NCBI RefSeq assembly: GCF_963678635.1
Contig: NC_087071.1
Coordinates: 9,469,842 to 9,533,841 of the forward strand
DNA: 64,000 bases
DNA from: Symsagittifera roscoffensis
Taxonomy: Eukaryota > Xenacoelomorpha > Acoela > Convolutidae
Direction of reading: 5' to 3'
Shown piece after piece: positions 43,493-55,991 of this stretch. A program made the position numbers and the translations under genes. The notes beneath the pieces were generated by a model. It was given only the letters and a program-made list of their open reading frames with translations, ran no database searches and had not been told where the DNA came from. Every line of letters starts with the position of its first letter. Positions within the stretch are counted from its first letter, which is position 1.

Positions 43493-45608
43493 CTCGGTGA
43501 CGGGGGCTATTCTCAAGCGCCAAGGACCGAATGGGCGAAAAAACTCGTAAGCGAAGGATCGAAAACGAAATTAGCAAAAAGTCATGTTTTGAAAAGAATC
43601 AATTGCCATTCAATTAAAATGAACTAGCGGGTAACGCACCTCCGGTGCTTCGAAATTTTAACAACTCATAAAAAACCGCATATATTGAAAATAAGATCTG
43701 CATCCTTTGAGTGAACTCTGACAACACCCAACTACAGGGTTGGTAATTTCAAATTTTGTAAAAATTTTTCATTCAAGTTTTTATACTTAAATTTTGAAAA
43801 ACCATTAAATTTTGTGAAGTGTATAATATCTAAAATCTTTGATTTCTTTAAAATGACAAAGAACGTCACATCTCAGAAAAAAAAGCAATTGAGCAAAGAA
43901 AATTGGACGCATGATTTGCAGCTCCTGAGAGTACTCTCACAAAACCCAACTACAGCGTTTGGAATTTCATACTTTGAAACTTCAAATTTGGGTTGTCTGA
44001 AAGTTTTTTTTGAAAAAAAAACATTATAAACCGACATATTTCGAAAACGACAAAAATTTGACAGCCCCCAAATAAAATTAAATTTCAGTCACAAAAACGT
44101 ATACCTAACAAATCACAAAAACGTCATACCTAAAAAACAACAAGAAACTGAGCAGTCATTTTTGAAGGATGATTCGTATCCCCTGAGAAAACTCTGACAG
44201 CCCCCAACTACAGGGTTGGGATTTTCAAAATTTTGAATTAAAAAAAATTAAACCAAGTTTTTTTGATAATTTTTGAAAAAATAACCAGAAAAAACGTCAC
44301 ATCTCGAAAATTACAAAAATTTGAGCAGTCTTATTTGCAGGCACGATTCGCAACCCCTGAGAACATTCTGACAGCCCCCAACTACAGGGTTATGAATTTC
44401 AATTTTTTTGAAGAAAAAATTAAATCAAGTTTTCTGAAAATTTTTTGAGAAAAGCATTAAAACGTCATATCATGAAAACTAACAATATTTGAGCAGTCAA
44501 ACTTGGATGCAGGAGTCGCAAAATCTGAGAGTAACCTAAAAGTTCCCAATTACAGGGTTAGGAGTTTCAAATTTTGGAGAAAAAACATAAATTAGGTTAA
44601 TAATTTTGAAAAAATCACAAAAAACGTCATATCTCAAAAATTACAAGGATTTGAGCAGTCACATTTGGAGGCAAAACTTGCAACTCCTAGGAGTACCCTG
44701 GCAAAACCTGATTATAGAGATGGGAACTTAGAATTTGTGAAATTTTTTATATCTAACTTCTTTGAACAATTAAAAAAAAAAGACAACAAAAACAACATCA
44801 CGGAAATTAAGAGCAATTAACCAGTTGCCTTCGAACACAAGATTTGCAATTTGAAACTCATGAGGGTACCATCGCAGTACCCAACTACAAGGTTTGGAAT
44901 TTCCATTCTTTTGAATGTTTTGAAATCTAAGATTTCCAAAAAAGTAAAGAGAAATCATAAAGCACGACGTATCTCGAAACTGCAAGGATTTGAGCAGTCA
45001 TATTTGGAGGCAAGATTCGCAATCCTTGAGAGTACTCTGACAGCACTCAAATACAGGGTTGGAAATTTCAATTGTTTTAAAATAATTTGTAATTTGAGTT
45101 TTCTGAAAATTTTTGAAAAAAAAAACAAAAATGCCGTACACTAAAAGGATTTGGACATTCGTAACTGGAGGCCAAATTTCAACTCGGTGAAATAACCACT
45201 GAATTCTAATTGGAAGATTACAAAAAATCTTAACCATTGCAATATACGATATCGCTTAAACGTGAAAAAGTTCTTTCGTTAAACATGCAAAAATAATACG
45301 TTGAAAAAGCTTAAACATGGCGAGATAGTGAAGCCCGCATTTAAATATATGCTAGATTAAATGAAGCAATATTTTGTTTCTTTCATAATGAAACCCTTGA
45401 CATTCAAAGTTCGTTCCAATTCGCGGCGGTCAGTAAAAATTTGAAAACTTTGCATATTTCTGCCGTTTTTATATTCGGCCAATATCAATATTCAGTCCCT
45501 GGAAATGTGTACTTTCTTTCCAAATTTTAGATAACAGAAATCTGATTGGCTGATTTTTGTTTTCGCGCATTCGGTCCTTCGCGCATGAGGGATTCCACCC
45601 TCGGTGAC
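43493..45608. mobile_element. MITE-like element split by a Helitron-like insertion
   Basis: Outer borders are fixed by CTCGGTGAC at 43493-43501 and 45600-45608 (9 bp). The outer 120 and 245 bases match the intact element at 12214-12579; between them lies Helitron-like element 3. Ends GGGGGCTATTCTCA and CATGAGGGATTCCACC are complementary in part. Confidence 0.85.
43624..45355 (+). mobile_element. Helitron-like element 3, intact borders
   Basis: It begins CTAGCGGGTAACGCACCTCC (GCACC-TCC-GGTGC hairpin) and ends GCATTTAAATATATGCTAG. It carries about ten core units of 125-160 bp and a 3' part with 'cgttaaacatgcaaaaataa'. The uninterrupted host at 12214-12579 gives the empty site (aaaagga/attaaatg), so there is no sizeable target duplication. 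No Rep or helicase frame: non-autonomous. Confidence 0.75.
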
Positions 45609-45609
45609 T

Positions 45610-46652
45610 ATTATGCTTGTAATTATACACGCACATGATATTTAAACCGGGTGCCGGACATCAAGCGGACGGTAATTCAAGCCGAATCGTAAAATTAGGA
45701 ACTTCAAGCCGAATATTTTGAGAATTATTGTTGAGTTGAGAAATATGATTAAATTGAAAATTTTTTTGAAGAATTTCCAAATTTAATTAATTTTATTCAC
45801 TAGTTATTGGCGTTTTCATAAAAAATTAAGCCTCTAACTGATGTTTAGGAAAGTTGAAAAATAAAGCACGGTTGAAGGCGTTTTTCATGTTTATAATAAA
45901 TGCATTTCAAAAACCGGCTGATGTTATTAACTGATGCCAATCCCAAGTGGTGCATTGTCATAAATAACACTTTTTATGGAGTAAACTTGCCAAAATTTTT
46001 GAAAAGCAATGTTTTACAGATGAAAAGCAATGTTTTACAGATGACAATAGACCCGTCGGTCTGTTGTCCTAGACCCAATTTAACCAAAAGACAACCTTAC
46101 TCTCTCACATGACATACGAGAACTATCAGAAAGAAGTTGCTTTGCCATATAGTAGTGGGCTATTCTAATCTACAACATTTTAGAAGCAAAAGCAAAACAA
46201 AAACCTAAATCGGGATTTTCTATAGATCAAATTGGTTTTGAAAAAGTATCGTTTACTGATTTCCGGCAACAAAAAATTATGCCTATCACTGGAATGGAAA
46301 CTGCCTTTAACCCATTAATTTTTTTCGCGGTAATGAATCAGGAGTCTTTGAAAAAAAAGCTTTTGTAAAAAATTATTGTAATCCAAATCACGAAAAAAAA
46401 ATAAACTATTAAAACATTTAATGCTAGCTTGAAAAAACTTTATTTAAACTGTAAATTTCAATTTCATTTGATAGAACGATATAATTTATTCAAGGCCTAA
46501 TTTGATACAATAATTAATTAAAATTAATTCAGCCAAACTAAATATGCTCTCATCATCTTAAGTACAATTATTTTGCGTGGAGTTCCAGTAGTTAAAAAAA
46601 TATATGAAAATTATGCACAAAAGTTCCAAATAGAAAATCTATGTTTAGGCAA
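45610..46652. other. Intergenic stretch between TRIM-like copies 1 and 2
   Basis: A 21-bp tandem duplication (containing agcaatgttttacagatg) lies near 46007-46045. No other feature recognised. Confidence 0.5.
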
Positions 46653-47006
46653 TTAGTTGGATATCGTTATCATTGGCAGAGCCCAGGGTTCAATTACTCC
46701 CAATGAAAATACGAAAATATGCGAGCTACTATGTTCGACGCGTTCCCAAGTCGATTCGTTCAAATCATTCTCCAACTCTATCTGAAACGCCTTAACTGCA
46801 ATCCAATTTGAGTTAATGCTCTCACGAAAAGCCACACATACCTTTTTTCTGAGATTCCAAGCTAGGAGAACGCTTTGGTCATTGAAGAATACGGAGTCAA
46901 CACGTTGTAATCCATGGTGTGAAAGCGTTAAGTGAGATGGTTTGTTATTCTTGAAAACTGTGAGTAAACCGTTGGAATGAAAATACGCAGCAATTAAATT
47001 GAATTC
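46653..47006 (-). CDS. TRIM-like copy 2, exon 3
   Basis: Acceptor TCTTCAG. 117 codons then TAA. It encodes FNLIAAYFH, SHHGLQRVDS, AWNLRKKVCVAFRES and NWIAVKAFQIELE, colinear with exon 3 of copy 1. Confidence 0.84.
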   Translation of the reverse strand, partial: EFNLIAAYFHSNGLLTVFKNNKPSHLTLSHHGLQRVDSVFFNDQSVLLAWNLRKKVCVAFRESINSNWIAVKAFQIELENDLNESTWERVEHSSSHIFVFSLGVIEPWALPMITISN

Positions 47007-50000
47007 CTGAAGACGGAGTGTTTGATAAAAATTATTTCAAGTAAAAATGTTTCAGCAGCACGCAACTTAGCATGCTCAAGTAATATGATACATTGCGAAA
47101 ACAGTTTTTTAAACCAAAAATCAAAGAACTAAGAACACAGTTTTATACAAAACATTGAATACTGTTATACGAAGAACAAAAAATATACGACAAAAAAACG
47201 AAAGCAATACATATAAAAGGGAAACCAAAATAAACGATGGCAAAACAGTTTCAATTCCACATATTGTTTTAAACATAAAATAAAACTTTTGAAATGCATA
47301 ACACGTTTGAAATGCATAATTCAAACTGGAACGTTCACAAAAAATCTAAACGGCCTCTTTGTTTCTTTGAGTTTCAAATTTTTCATGCAGTTGGATTGTT
47401 AAGTTATAAAAGCCTGAAATTCTAAGAAGACAACCTTTGAAATGAAAAAAAGCAAATTTTAAAGCAAACAATGGAAAACAGTTTCAGAAGGGATAGTTTG
47501 AGTAATCCCTTTACGCACTTAATATAGGAATGGAATATTTCTGGTGCAGAGAGGCAGTCACGCACTGAAAGGAATATGAACTCCAAAAGATACGTATTTT
47601 GTTTACAAGAAAAAAGAACGAGAACCGTTCTTAAGACGATTGCTATCCTGAGCACAAGGAAACCGAAAAATTTCCCGAACAAACAGTTTTCAAGAGTTAA
47701 CACCTGTTTTCAACACTCTTGAACAAAAAAACGGGTTGTATTATATCGCTAAAAAAGACAAAAAATGCTTTAAGCAAACAAGTACAGTCGCAAATCAATT
47801 ATACAAAATCCGATGACAAAGCGAGATTTTCAAAACTAACTTTCTATAAAAATTTGTGAAGCAAGAACTTCAAAAAAATTGACCTCAATGATTTCGTCTG
47901 GGGAAAAACGACCAACTTAACGTTTCCATAGAAGCTTAAATGTTACTTTTATTGATAGTTGAACGATTAACAAAATTTTCCTTCGCCTTATTATATAGAA
48001 CTTAGCACACTGAGATCATGCCTGCAATTCTGACAGTGGCTCTTGAAATATGAAATTTGTTGAAAAAGTTCCTAGCTTAAAAAATAGTTTCTCAAATGAT
48101 ATTGAAAAATGGAAGGATCAAAAACTAAAAAAAAACTATTACCAGGCAAAACTAATAAATTTCGTCGTAATCGAGTAGCTTATAAAACTCTGATTACACG
48201 AATCACTGAAAAACAAACAATTTCGAATTAGCAAAGCCAACATTCAATTAGAAACCTACATAACTTTAAGACAACCGAAATCACTGATTCCCTTTTCAAC
48301 AAAATTTAGTGTTTCATAAACCAAATAAAAAACACATCATCACAAAAACACAAATTACATCACAACACCAAATTTCAATATGACTGATACTGATAAAACT
48401 AGGAAACATCTTTATTACTTATTAAAAACTGACTGCGAAAACTACACCAACTAAAGCTCTTTCAACTTCACCTCATGCTCTTTCAACTACTTTTTATCAA
48501 AGTAATTCATTTGAATTACTTCGATAAAATAAACCATGGAATAACATTTTTCTATTCCTCTTAAAATCAAAAACCAAATTTGAATAAAATTTGTCCCCCA
48601 ACTGATCATGAAAAACTAGCTTGAAGAAACCAAGAAACAAACTGCGAAATGAAAAAAAAAGCAGGAACAATTTGAAGACTTTTCTGAAAAAACAAGGTTC
48701 CGATCCTTGTTAAGATTGGTTTGAAGAAAACCTTAAAATTTGCACCGCATACCAAACAGTTCCTAGAAAAACGTAACAGTAGTACATTGAACAAAAATAA
48801 ATTCTATTTAGTAGGAAAAAAATTGAGGCAAATTTTATATTGCAATTTTCGCTCGTTGCAATTTTCAAAACAAAGATTAAACAGATAATTGGAAAAGTAT
48901 TGACAAACAGAGTGAAATTTTTTTTTCAATTTTTAAGTTTCCCAGAAAAATTACACCACAAAGTTGCTTAATGCGAGTCTTTTTCTTGGGTTAAAAAATT
49001 CTTAGGCAGAGGCGAAGCGGAGCTTCTCAACACTTGCTATACAATAAACATTTCGCAACAAGATAATGATTGAAAAAAAACGAAACCACAAAATTAACTC
49101 AAAAAGCTAGGGTTGAAAAAACAAATTCTTTCTGTTTATAACAAAAAAACTGTTAAAAAAACAAGTTTGAACTTAAATTTATTCGACCACTCCAACTTTA
49201 TTGCAGGTTTTTCGTCGTATTGATTATTTTCAAAGGTATCAATTCCAAGAATGGCCGAATTATTTTTAGTTGCGATCTTCAATTTACAATCTTGCAACCT
49301 ATAGCTAAGTTAAAACACAGGTGGGATAAGGGTTAGTGTTTGTAAATCAAAAATTCATTAAAAAAACATTGCCCCAAAATCTAACGATTATTAATTCTTA
49401 TTTCTTAATTCGAACACTCCAACTTTGCTGCACGTCAGTAGAGTTGGTTTCTCATCGCAAGGAATATTTTCATAGCCAACAATTTCGAAAAATGGCCGGA
49501 TGACTTTCAGTTCTGGATCCCAAATTAGACAATTCGGCTCTGGGTTATTGAAAAAGTAGAGACAATTTGATGGATATATACCGGGAAACGGTTCTGATGT
49601 AATAATCGCTGCTTCCCTATCAGTTATGTAAATCGGTTGAAAGACATGGAGGACTAAAACTTCTGCTGACAACAGCAGCGCAAAATAACACGAATTTGGC
49701 TGATTCGATAAATTAACAAATTGGCGAATTCGCCAGAATTCTGTAGAAACAGTTATGGATAATTTCCTGTTTTTAAAAAGAGCTACTCGTAACCCAGATT
49801 CATCCTTCTCGCACAAACTACAATATCTTCCCTTTTTTGTTGCTATCTTGTTTGCTCGAGCTCTAACTAACTCAAGCAAAGAACTCTGGCACATTTTGCA
49901 ATGCTGTGGACCCGGAACATATGCAAGCAAAGAAAAGCATAGGTTACTTTCCTGTATATTAGCCATTAAAAAGTAATTTCCTTCCAAGACGGACATTTTT

Positions 50001-52935
50001 AGACAACTTCGTGTCTGATTTCGGTCAATCTCTGGGAATAACTGACATTTTGTTAATTTCTTTTTTACAAAAGGCATGTAAGCAATTTTAGGCCATTCAA
50101 TTGACCGCAAACAAACCTCGAAAACATTTTCCATGAGAAGTTTTAAATCAGCTCGCTCAAAATGTAATAATTTCAAGCACGCGTGAGTCTTCAAAACTTG
50201 ATTTTGCTGCTCCAAAGATTGTTCCAAGCTTTTTCGAACTTTGCAAAAATTTTCCACCAAAACGCTATTTGAGTTCTGTAAGTTTTCACGCAGTGACTTG
50301 ACCAATGAGTCGCTTTCATTCACTAATTGTGTATGCTTTTGAAGCTCTTGAGATGCAACTTTATTTTTTTCATTTAAAACCCTTGCCAGTTGTTCAAGTT
50401 TCGGTTTTTGCTGTTGCGACGTTGCAGTTTCCCGAAGCAATTTTTCACTCATTTTAACTATAATTTCAATTATATCTTCAACGGTATAAGTGTTTCTTTG
50501 GTCTGCAGCGTCAAGTTGTATCATTTCATGAAATTTTATGTCTTTGCTCAGAATTTCGAAATCCGTAAGATATTCAAAAATTTGTTTTGTGGATTCAACT
50601 CGCTTCTCTGCCATAGTAAGATACTTGTGACCTCTATTTTTACCAGAGAGGACCCATCTTATAACTCAAATTCAGAATAGATTTGACCTTGCTGTGCAAA
50701 AAGCACGAAGTTCCCAATAAAGATACATTTTGAAAAAGTTTGAAAAAAATGGTACAAATGGCTCGGTAATACGGTAAAAAAGGTAACCTCATCCAACTGT
50801 GTTTTTGTTTTTACGGCCAGATACTTTTTCGAATTGTATGCTGGAAAAGCCATGATTCAGAAAAAAGTAAATATTATTTTTTTCAAAAGTTATTCAAACA
50901 CTTTCAATTGGCGGTCTTTGGAATCTTGTGTTTTCTGAGAGGTAAGAATCTTGTTTTCTGATTTAAAAATTAAAGAAAAGAGCCAATTATGAAAACTTAA
51001 AATTTGCATCCGAAAAGGATTTAGCGTTATTTTGAGAAACTGAACGAATCATAATTTTTTGGATTAAAAGTAAATCCATTGGAGATAATTTAGGGGCAAA
51101 ATTCTTTTTAAAATAATAATTCAATCAAGGCGAACAAACAACTAATGTTTTCAGCTTTTCATCAGTTTCTTAATAATCTACTAACAAATATCCAATAAAA
51201 TGACTGGCGAGTAATAAATATATTACAGCTCCTATAAAAACTGAGAAATATTTTGCGTTGGGGTTTCAATTTTCTCCTCAATGTCAAATGGACTATTAAT
51301 CATATCAAAGCACTACCCGTTGCCAAGACTTTATCGGTAACTGAGTCTAACATAAACGCAAAAATATATTCAATTTCTAATTTACTTAATAAAACATAGC
51401 CAACTGACAGTTGGAAAAGAGTAATGAACGCAAGTAAACAGAAAAAAAAACACTTTGATGAAAAAACATCAATTTCTGAATTTCAAAGAAAAAAGAAACA
51501 CTTAAAGCTCTTTGAACTTCTAGAAAAATATATGATTGGCGTTTTTTGACAACATCAACTCATCTTGAAAAGACTGGATCAATAGGTTAAATTTTTATTC
51601 CGCTGGAAATCTAAAAATTAAATTTCACTTTCAAAACTAGAAATTGTTCGTGTTTTTGCGTCATTTCCACGTTCGTTTGTAGAGAGTAAAACTTTCAGCA
51701 GATGAACTTCAAGTAAACTCACCAAATGCGTATATAACTAAGTACATTCATAAATGCATTAGTATGTATGAATGCACATCTGTAGTTATTAAAGCATTTT
51801 AAGACTTTTTCCTGAAAAAAAATCACCAAGACATATATTAGAGTCTTTACTACGTTCATTACTATTAATATAAAGTACTTAAATAATTGTTTAATAAATA
51901 ACTTCAAGATTGTGTATGAACTACATTCTGAGAATGAAAAAAAACGTCGTTAAAAATTACAATCAAACATTGCAATTTTGAAACATTGCCAACTGACAGA
52001 TGGAAAAGAGTAAGGAACGCAAGGAAACTGAAAAAAATCGACTTGTTTTTCGAAAATCTTCAACTTTTGAATTTCGAAGAAAAATAGATTGCCTTAGAGG
52101 TTTTTGGATTTTTGAACAATTTATGATGGACACTTTTTTGTTTAAAATAACCCAATTTGAGAAAACTGGATCAATAGGTAAAACTTATATTTCGCTGGGA
52201 AATCTGAGAATTAATTTCATTTTCGAAATCAGAAGTCGCTCACGTTTTTCGTAACCTTTACAATTCTGCTGTTCGATAGTAGAGTTTGCCTTCTTTTAAC
52301 AATAGAAATGCACTGAACTTAAAAAGTAATCACAAGTCAAACCGCAAAAAATCAAAACTGAGCGTGAACAAATTTTTCCTGAAAAAAAAAAGAAAAAAAA
52401 TTAGCAAGACGCATATAAGAGTACTCACTACGTTCATTAATCTTGACAAAAAAAAACATTCCAAAATTTCGATAAAGAAAAGGAAAGGTTACCGGAGGCT
52501 CAGTTACCTAAATTTTTGCACCCCCGTAACTAATTTTAATTGGAGGAAAACGATAAATACTTTTGCTTGAATGAAAAAAATACATCTCTTTAATGGTTGA
52601 AAAGGTCCTCTCTACCTGTGGTTATGAAGGCACTTGCTACACAACACTTGCGAACACGGTATACAAAACAGATCATTTATAATCTTGTGGTCATCGCATA
52701 CGGATATTTCATACCCACTATGATCCAATATTTTATGTCCACGACGAGTATGCGCACAAATACAAGTGTCACAAAACACTTTGACAGTCTCGCTGGCACA
52801 TACACAAGTTGAACAACGCATAAATTCATCCGAACGTAATGCAACATCGCAATTAGAACAATTTAAGTCAGTAGTGTTTCCATCTGCCATTGACATGGGA
52901 GCTGCCATTGGCTCGGGCGTGATCGTAAAACTCAT
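46653..52935 (-). CDS. Double-B-box TRIM-like protein, copy 2, 627 aa
   Basis: Three exons: 52616-52935, 49424-50633, 46653-47006, all GT-AG with the same phases as copy 1. Same order of parts: two B-boxes (CSNC...FCDTC; CDDHKIINDLFCIPC...), a coiled coil around LEQLARVLNEK and ELQKHTQLVNESDSLV, a CKMC...CSLC pair, NNPEPNCLIWDPELKV, and HHGLQRVDS in exon 3. Introns are about 2.0 and 2.4 kb, against 0.4 and 1.1 kb in copy 1, and are filled with repeats. The long WDPELKV/VGYENIPC stretch is nearly identical between copies 1 and 2, suggesting recent duplication or constraint. Function unknown, as for copy 1. Confidence 0.85.
47007..49423. other. Intron 2 of TRIM-like copy 2
   Basis: Holds a hairpin repeat at about 49010-49050 and the decayed exon duplicate at 49178-49303. 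The rest is AT-rich without recognised elements. Confidence 0.6.
49178..49303 (-). pseudogene. Degenerate duplicate of the exon-2 end in copy 2
   Basis: This stretch inside intron 2 of copy 2 resembles the 3' end of exon 2 (49424-49550). Shared pieces include CACTCCAACTTT, a TCGTC..AATATTTTCA-like part and AATGGCCG, in the same order. It is interrupted by gaps and has no usable frame. It is probably a leftover of a partial exon duplication. Confidence 0.45.
49424..50633 (-). CDS. TRIM-like copy 2, exon 2
   Basis: Acceptor AAATAG, donor GTTGGA after C-S-K, phase 0. It encodes RGHKYLTMAEKRVES, the coiled coil, the CKMC/CSLC pair and the WDPELKV segment. Confidence 0.86.
50634..52615. other. 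Intron 1 of TRIM-like copy 2
   Basis: From about 51410 it is built of two diverged copies of the repeat at 3340-3630 ('ccaactgacag.tggaaaagagta', 'ctggatcaataggt', 'cactacgttcatta'). The first 800 bases hold nothing recognised. Confidence 0.6.
52616..52935 (-). CDS. TRIM-like copy 2, exon 1 (two B-boxes)
   Basis: ATG at 52933-52935, 320 bp, donor GTAGAG in phase 2. The zinc-ligand spacing is the same as in copy 1. A TTTTCAAG 10 bases upstream of the ATG resembles a splice acceptor. Confidence 0.86.
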
Positions 52936-53300
52936 TTTTCAATCTTGAAAATAGAATAAATTTAACTAAGCCATGATCAAATAATGTTACTTAATTGTTT
53001 GTTTTAGTTTTGATTACTCAATAATTCGACAGCTGAATATGGCTAATTGGTATCCAAACTACGTAGAAAACTTTTCTAAAACGAAAAAAAAATTCAATTT
53101 TTTTCTCGCACAGTATAATGGGAAAAAACTATTGGATTAAGAGCGTTAGTAAGTAGATTTTACTCAGAAACAGAATCGACAAAACTTCCGTAGAACAAGA
53201 ACTGCTGAAACGCATCTTAGAGTTAGCTAAAAAAAATTGCTGCTAGTGTTAGATACAACTTCTCACAGAAGTTCAGTAATAATTGTATTCATTAAATCAA

Positions 53301-53345
53301 ACACAGAGGCGAAGCGGAGCTTCGCACTACTTGCGATACAATACA
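53301..53345 (+). repeat. GAGGCGAAG hairpin repeat, best copy
   Basis: GCGAAGCGGAGCTTCGC is a perfect 6-bp stem with 5-base loop, followed by actacttgcgatacaata. Other copies lie near 5450, 5473, 25155, 26703, 49013, 57765, 60123, 61300, 61800 and 63125. Confidence 0.75.
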
Positions 53346-53539
53346 GACATAAAAACAAAAGGAGAAAAAATTTTGGTGAACCAAAACTTTTGTGTGTATC
53401 GATAAAATATAACAGGTATATTCTGAAGCTGGAGGTAAGTTTTTAACAGTTTTTGAATTTGTTTCACTGATGCGGCATGAAATGGGTAATTTCAAAAATA
53501 GAACTTTGCCCAAAACCATTGTTCTTTCTCTGCTAAAAT

Positions 53540-54480
53540 AAGTGAAAAGTACGCCAAGGCCACTCCAGCAGAGAAGATTCTCAAAAGCGGGTTTCTCGAA
53601 TCACCACTTAACCTGAGAATTGGTAGGGTAACTTTGGTGAAAAGTCAAAACTAGTCAACATTTCAAAAAATTTTTGAAAGCAATTACTGTGTTTCTTAAA
53701 AAAAAATTAGTGCGGCTATTTCTAAAGATAGGCTTTCAACAACCTGTTAATTAAATTCAACCCTTAATGCCACATCTCTGATATCAAGGGCCACAAATCT
53801 GACTACACCACGACAAAAAATTTGACTTTTCCGAGAATCAAAGCCTTTTCTTTACAAAAAAATTTCAGCGTAGCTATTTCAGCAGAAAACATTCAAGGAA
53901 CCTGTATTTTCGATTGCACCCAAAACCTCAGATTTGGCAGGGTAGTTCTCGAAAAGAAGTCAAAAAGTCCTAAGAACGGTCAACAAATCAAAATTTTCAC
54001 TTTTCCGAGGGCCATAGGTTTTTGTGTCAAAAAAAATTGGGCCTGCTCGGATTTGCAAAAGAGCCTCCCACAGCCAATTTTTTGGATTGAACCCAAAATC
54101 TAACATATGGAAGGGTAGTTTTCGAGAAAACTCAAAGTTTAAAAAAAACGGTCAAAAAATGAATTTTCCGAGGACGATAACTTTTTGCGTAAGAAAGTTT
54201 GTGGTTCGCCGCAATTGCAGTGGAGCTTCCAACTACCTGTTATCTCCATTGAACGCACAATCTCAGATGTGAGAGGGTAGTTTTTGCGAAAACGAACAAA
54301 AAATCAAAAACATGGGTCAAATATTTTCCCACGGATTTTACGAACAATGTAGACCGAGGGGTAAAGTTAAAAGAGACTAGGGGAGTATGCCGTCACAAAA
54401 AGGTGTAGGAGGCCTTTCCATTGATATCCTTTTGAAAACCGGTAGAAAAGGCTTTGAAATAAAAAAAACTTATTTTTTGC
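53540..54480 (+). repeat. Tandem units of about 140-160 bp
   Basis: Repeated blocks containing 'tttccgagg.c.ata..ttttt', 'cccaaaatct.a.at..ggaagggtagtttt.gagaaaa' and 'gtcaaaaa'. The same block type occurs in 5990-7100, 25640-26340 and 62010-62700. Confidence 0.65.
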
Positions 54481-55991
54481 AATTAAGGAAAAAATTCAAA
54501 ACGTCAAGAAAAGAAAAATGAAACAACCCAATCCTATATTTTTCAAAACAAATATTTTTAATCAAATTAGAAATCAAAAGAAACATGCCGAAAAGACCTT
54601 AAAATTTGTCAAACAGTGAAACGATAGTATTGTATTCTGGTAGAACAATAATTACGAATCTTCAAAAGCCATTGATTTATTTCTTTCGATTCCTCGCTTT
54701 AATTCTGAGAAACACGTTTCGGATTTTGACAAGACCAGGAAACTAGAGGAAAAAGCCCCATTTCTTTCTTTAACATTTTTCGTTTGCTAATACGCAAACA
54801 GTTAAAAATCATCAAAGACATCTTATATGTAAACAGATAAAAATCATCAAAATCAATTCAAATTTTCTTAATTGGCAAATAACGAACTATCGAGTGAACT
54901 AGTGCTAAGTAATCAACTATTGCCTGAAAAAAATTACTCTAATCTATTAAGCTTCCTTCGTAGTTTACACGTTTCCTTCTAACTATACAGCCTCAAATAA
55001 CAAAGCTAGACTTGTAGAATCAATTGATAGCCCAACCAATTTTATTAAACAAAGAATCAAAGCTTCGATATATCGTTTCACTCATGTATAAGGGAACAAT
55101 ACTTTCTTGAAAATTACTTGAATTTAATTGAATTATTTAAAATAAAAAAAAATTTCGGCGGACAATATCAATGACATTTACAGCAATTCATTTTTATAAT
55201 CAATAAAATTTTGACCGCCCAGGACCAACGCTAGGCACAAGGTCCTTAAGATGTGGGCCCTAGGAAAAAACGTAATTACACAAGTTAGCTCAAACTAATG
55301 ATTTAACAACAAAAAAGATGGCAACAGTTTTAAATCTTCTTCAAGTTTTAATCAATTAACATTTCTACATCAAATCTTGTATGATTTAAGTCCTAATACT
55401 CTCGAATTATCACACGATGTTCGAATGATGGGTTAAGAGACAATGCACATTAAATATCTAAATCTACTATTTTATATACTTCTTAAATTTCCACAAAATG
55501 TCAAGAATAATATTGGGTAAAAAGAAAAAAAAATCGGAACTTATTGATACTGCCTATAACCTAAAGGCAAAGATATTCCTCGCACTTGGTCATAAGATCG
55601 CTTAACGTGTTCACGCTTCCACTTACTGCAGCATGCTCCTGCGGTATTCTTACTGCAGAATTCTACTTAATTCAGCCTCTAGATCGAAAACCTCTGGCAG
55701 TAGCCAAAAAGATTAATGAAACTACTCTGGAACACAGCTAGGAGCATGAATAAACCAGCCGAAAATAACCGCAGAGCATAATGAAACCAGTTAAAAATCA
55801 CTTCATTGAATAAATCTTGCGTGACTTTCGTAACTGTTACAAAATTGCTATTTAACTATTATGTCACAGTTATGTATTTTCGGCTGATTTTAAGGTATCT
55901 GCTTTATATATCGACAGGTTTATAAACCACCTATATCTTAGTTGATTAGAATTACCAGCACAAACTATAAATAACTAAAACCTTCGTAAAC
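54481..55991. other. Intergenic stretch downstream of TRIM-like copy 3
   Basis: Includes a third copy of the AAACCAGCCGAA element (about 55742-55930), with 'aataaaccagccgaaaat' at one end and 'ttcggctgattttaaggtat' at the other. Otherwise featureless. Confidence 0.5.

Noticed and set aside
44770-45237. Open frames on both strands in the 44-45 kb region
   Set aside because: They fall inside the tandem core of a Helitron-like element and are not kept from unit to unit.
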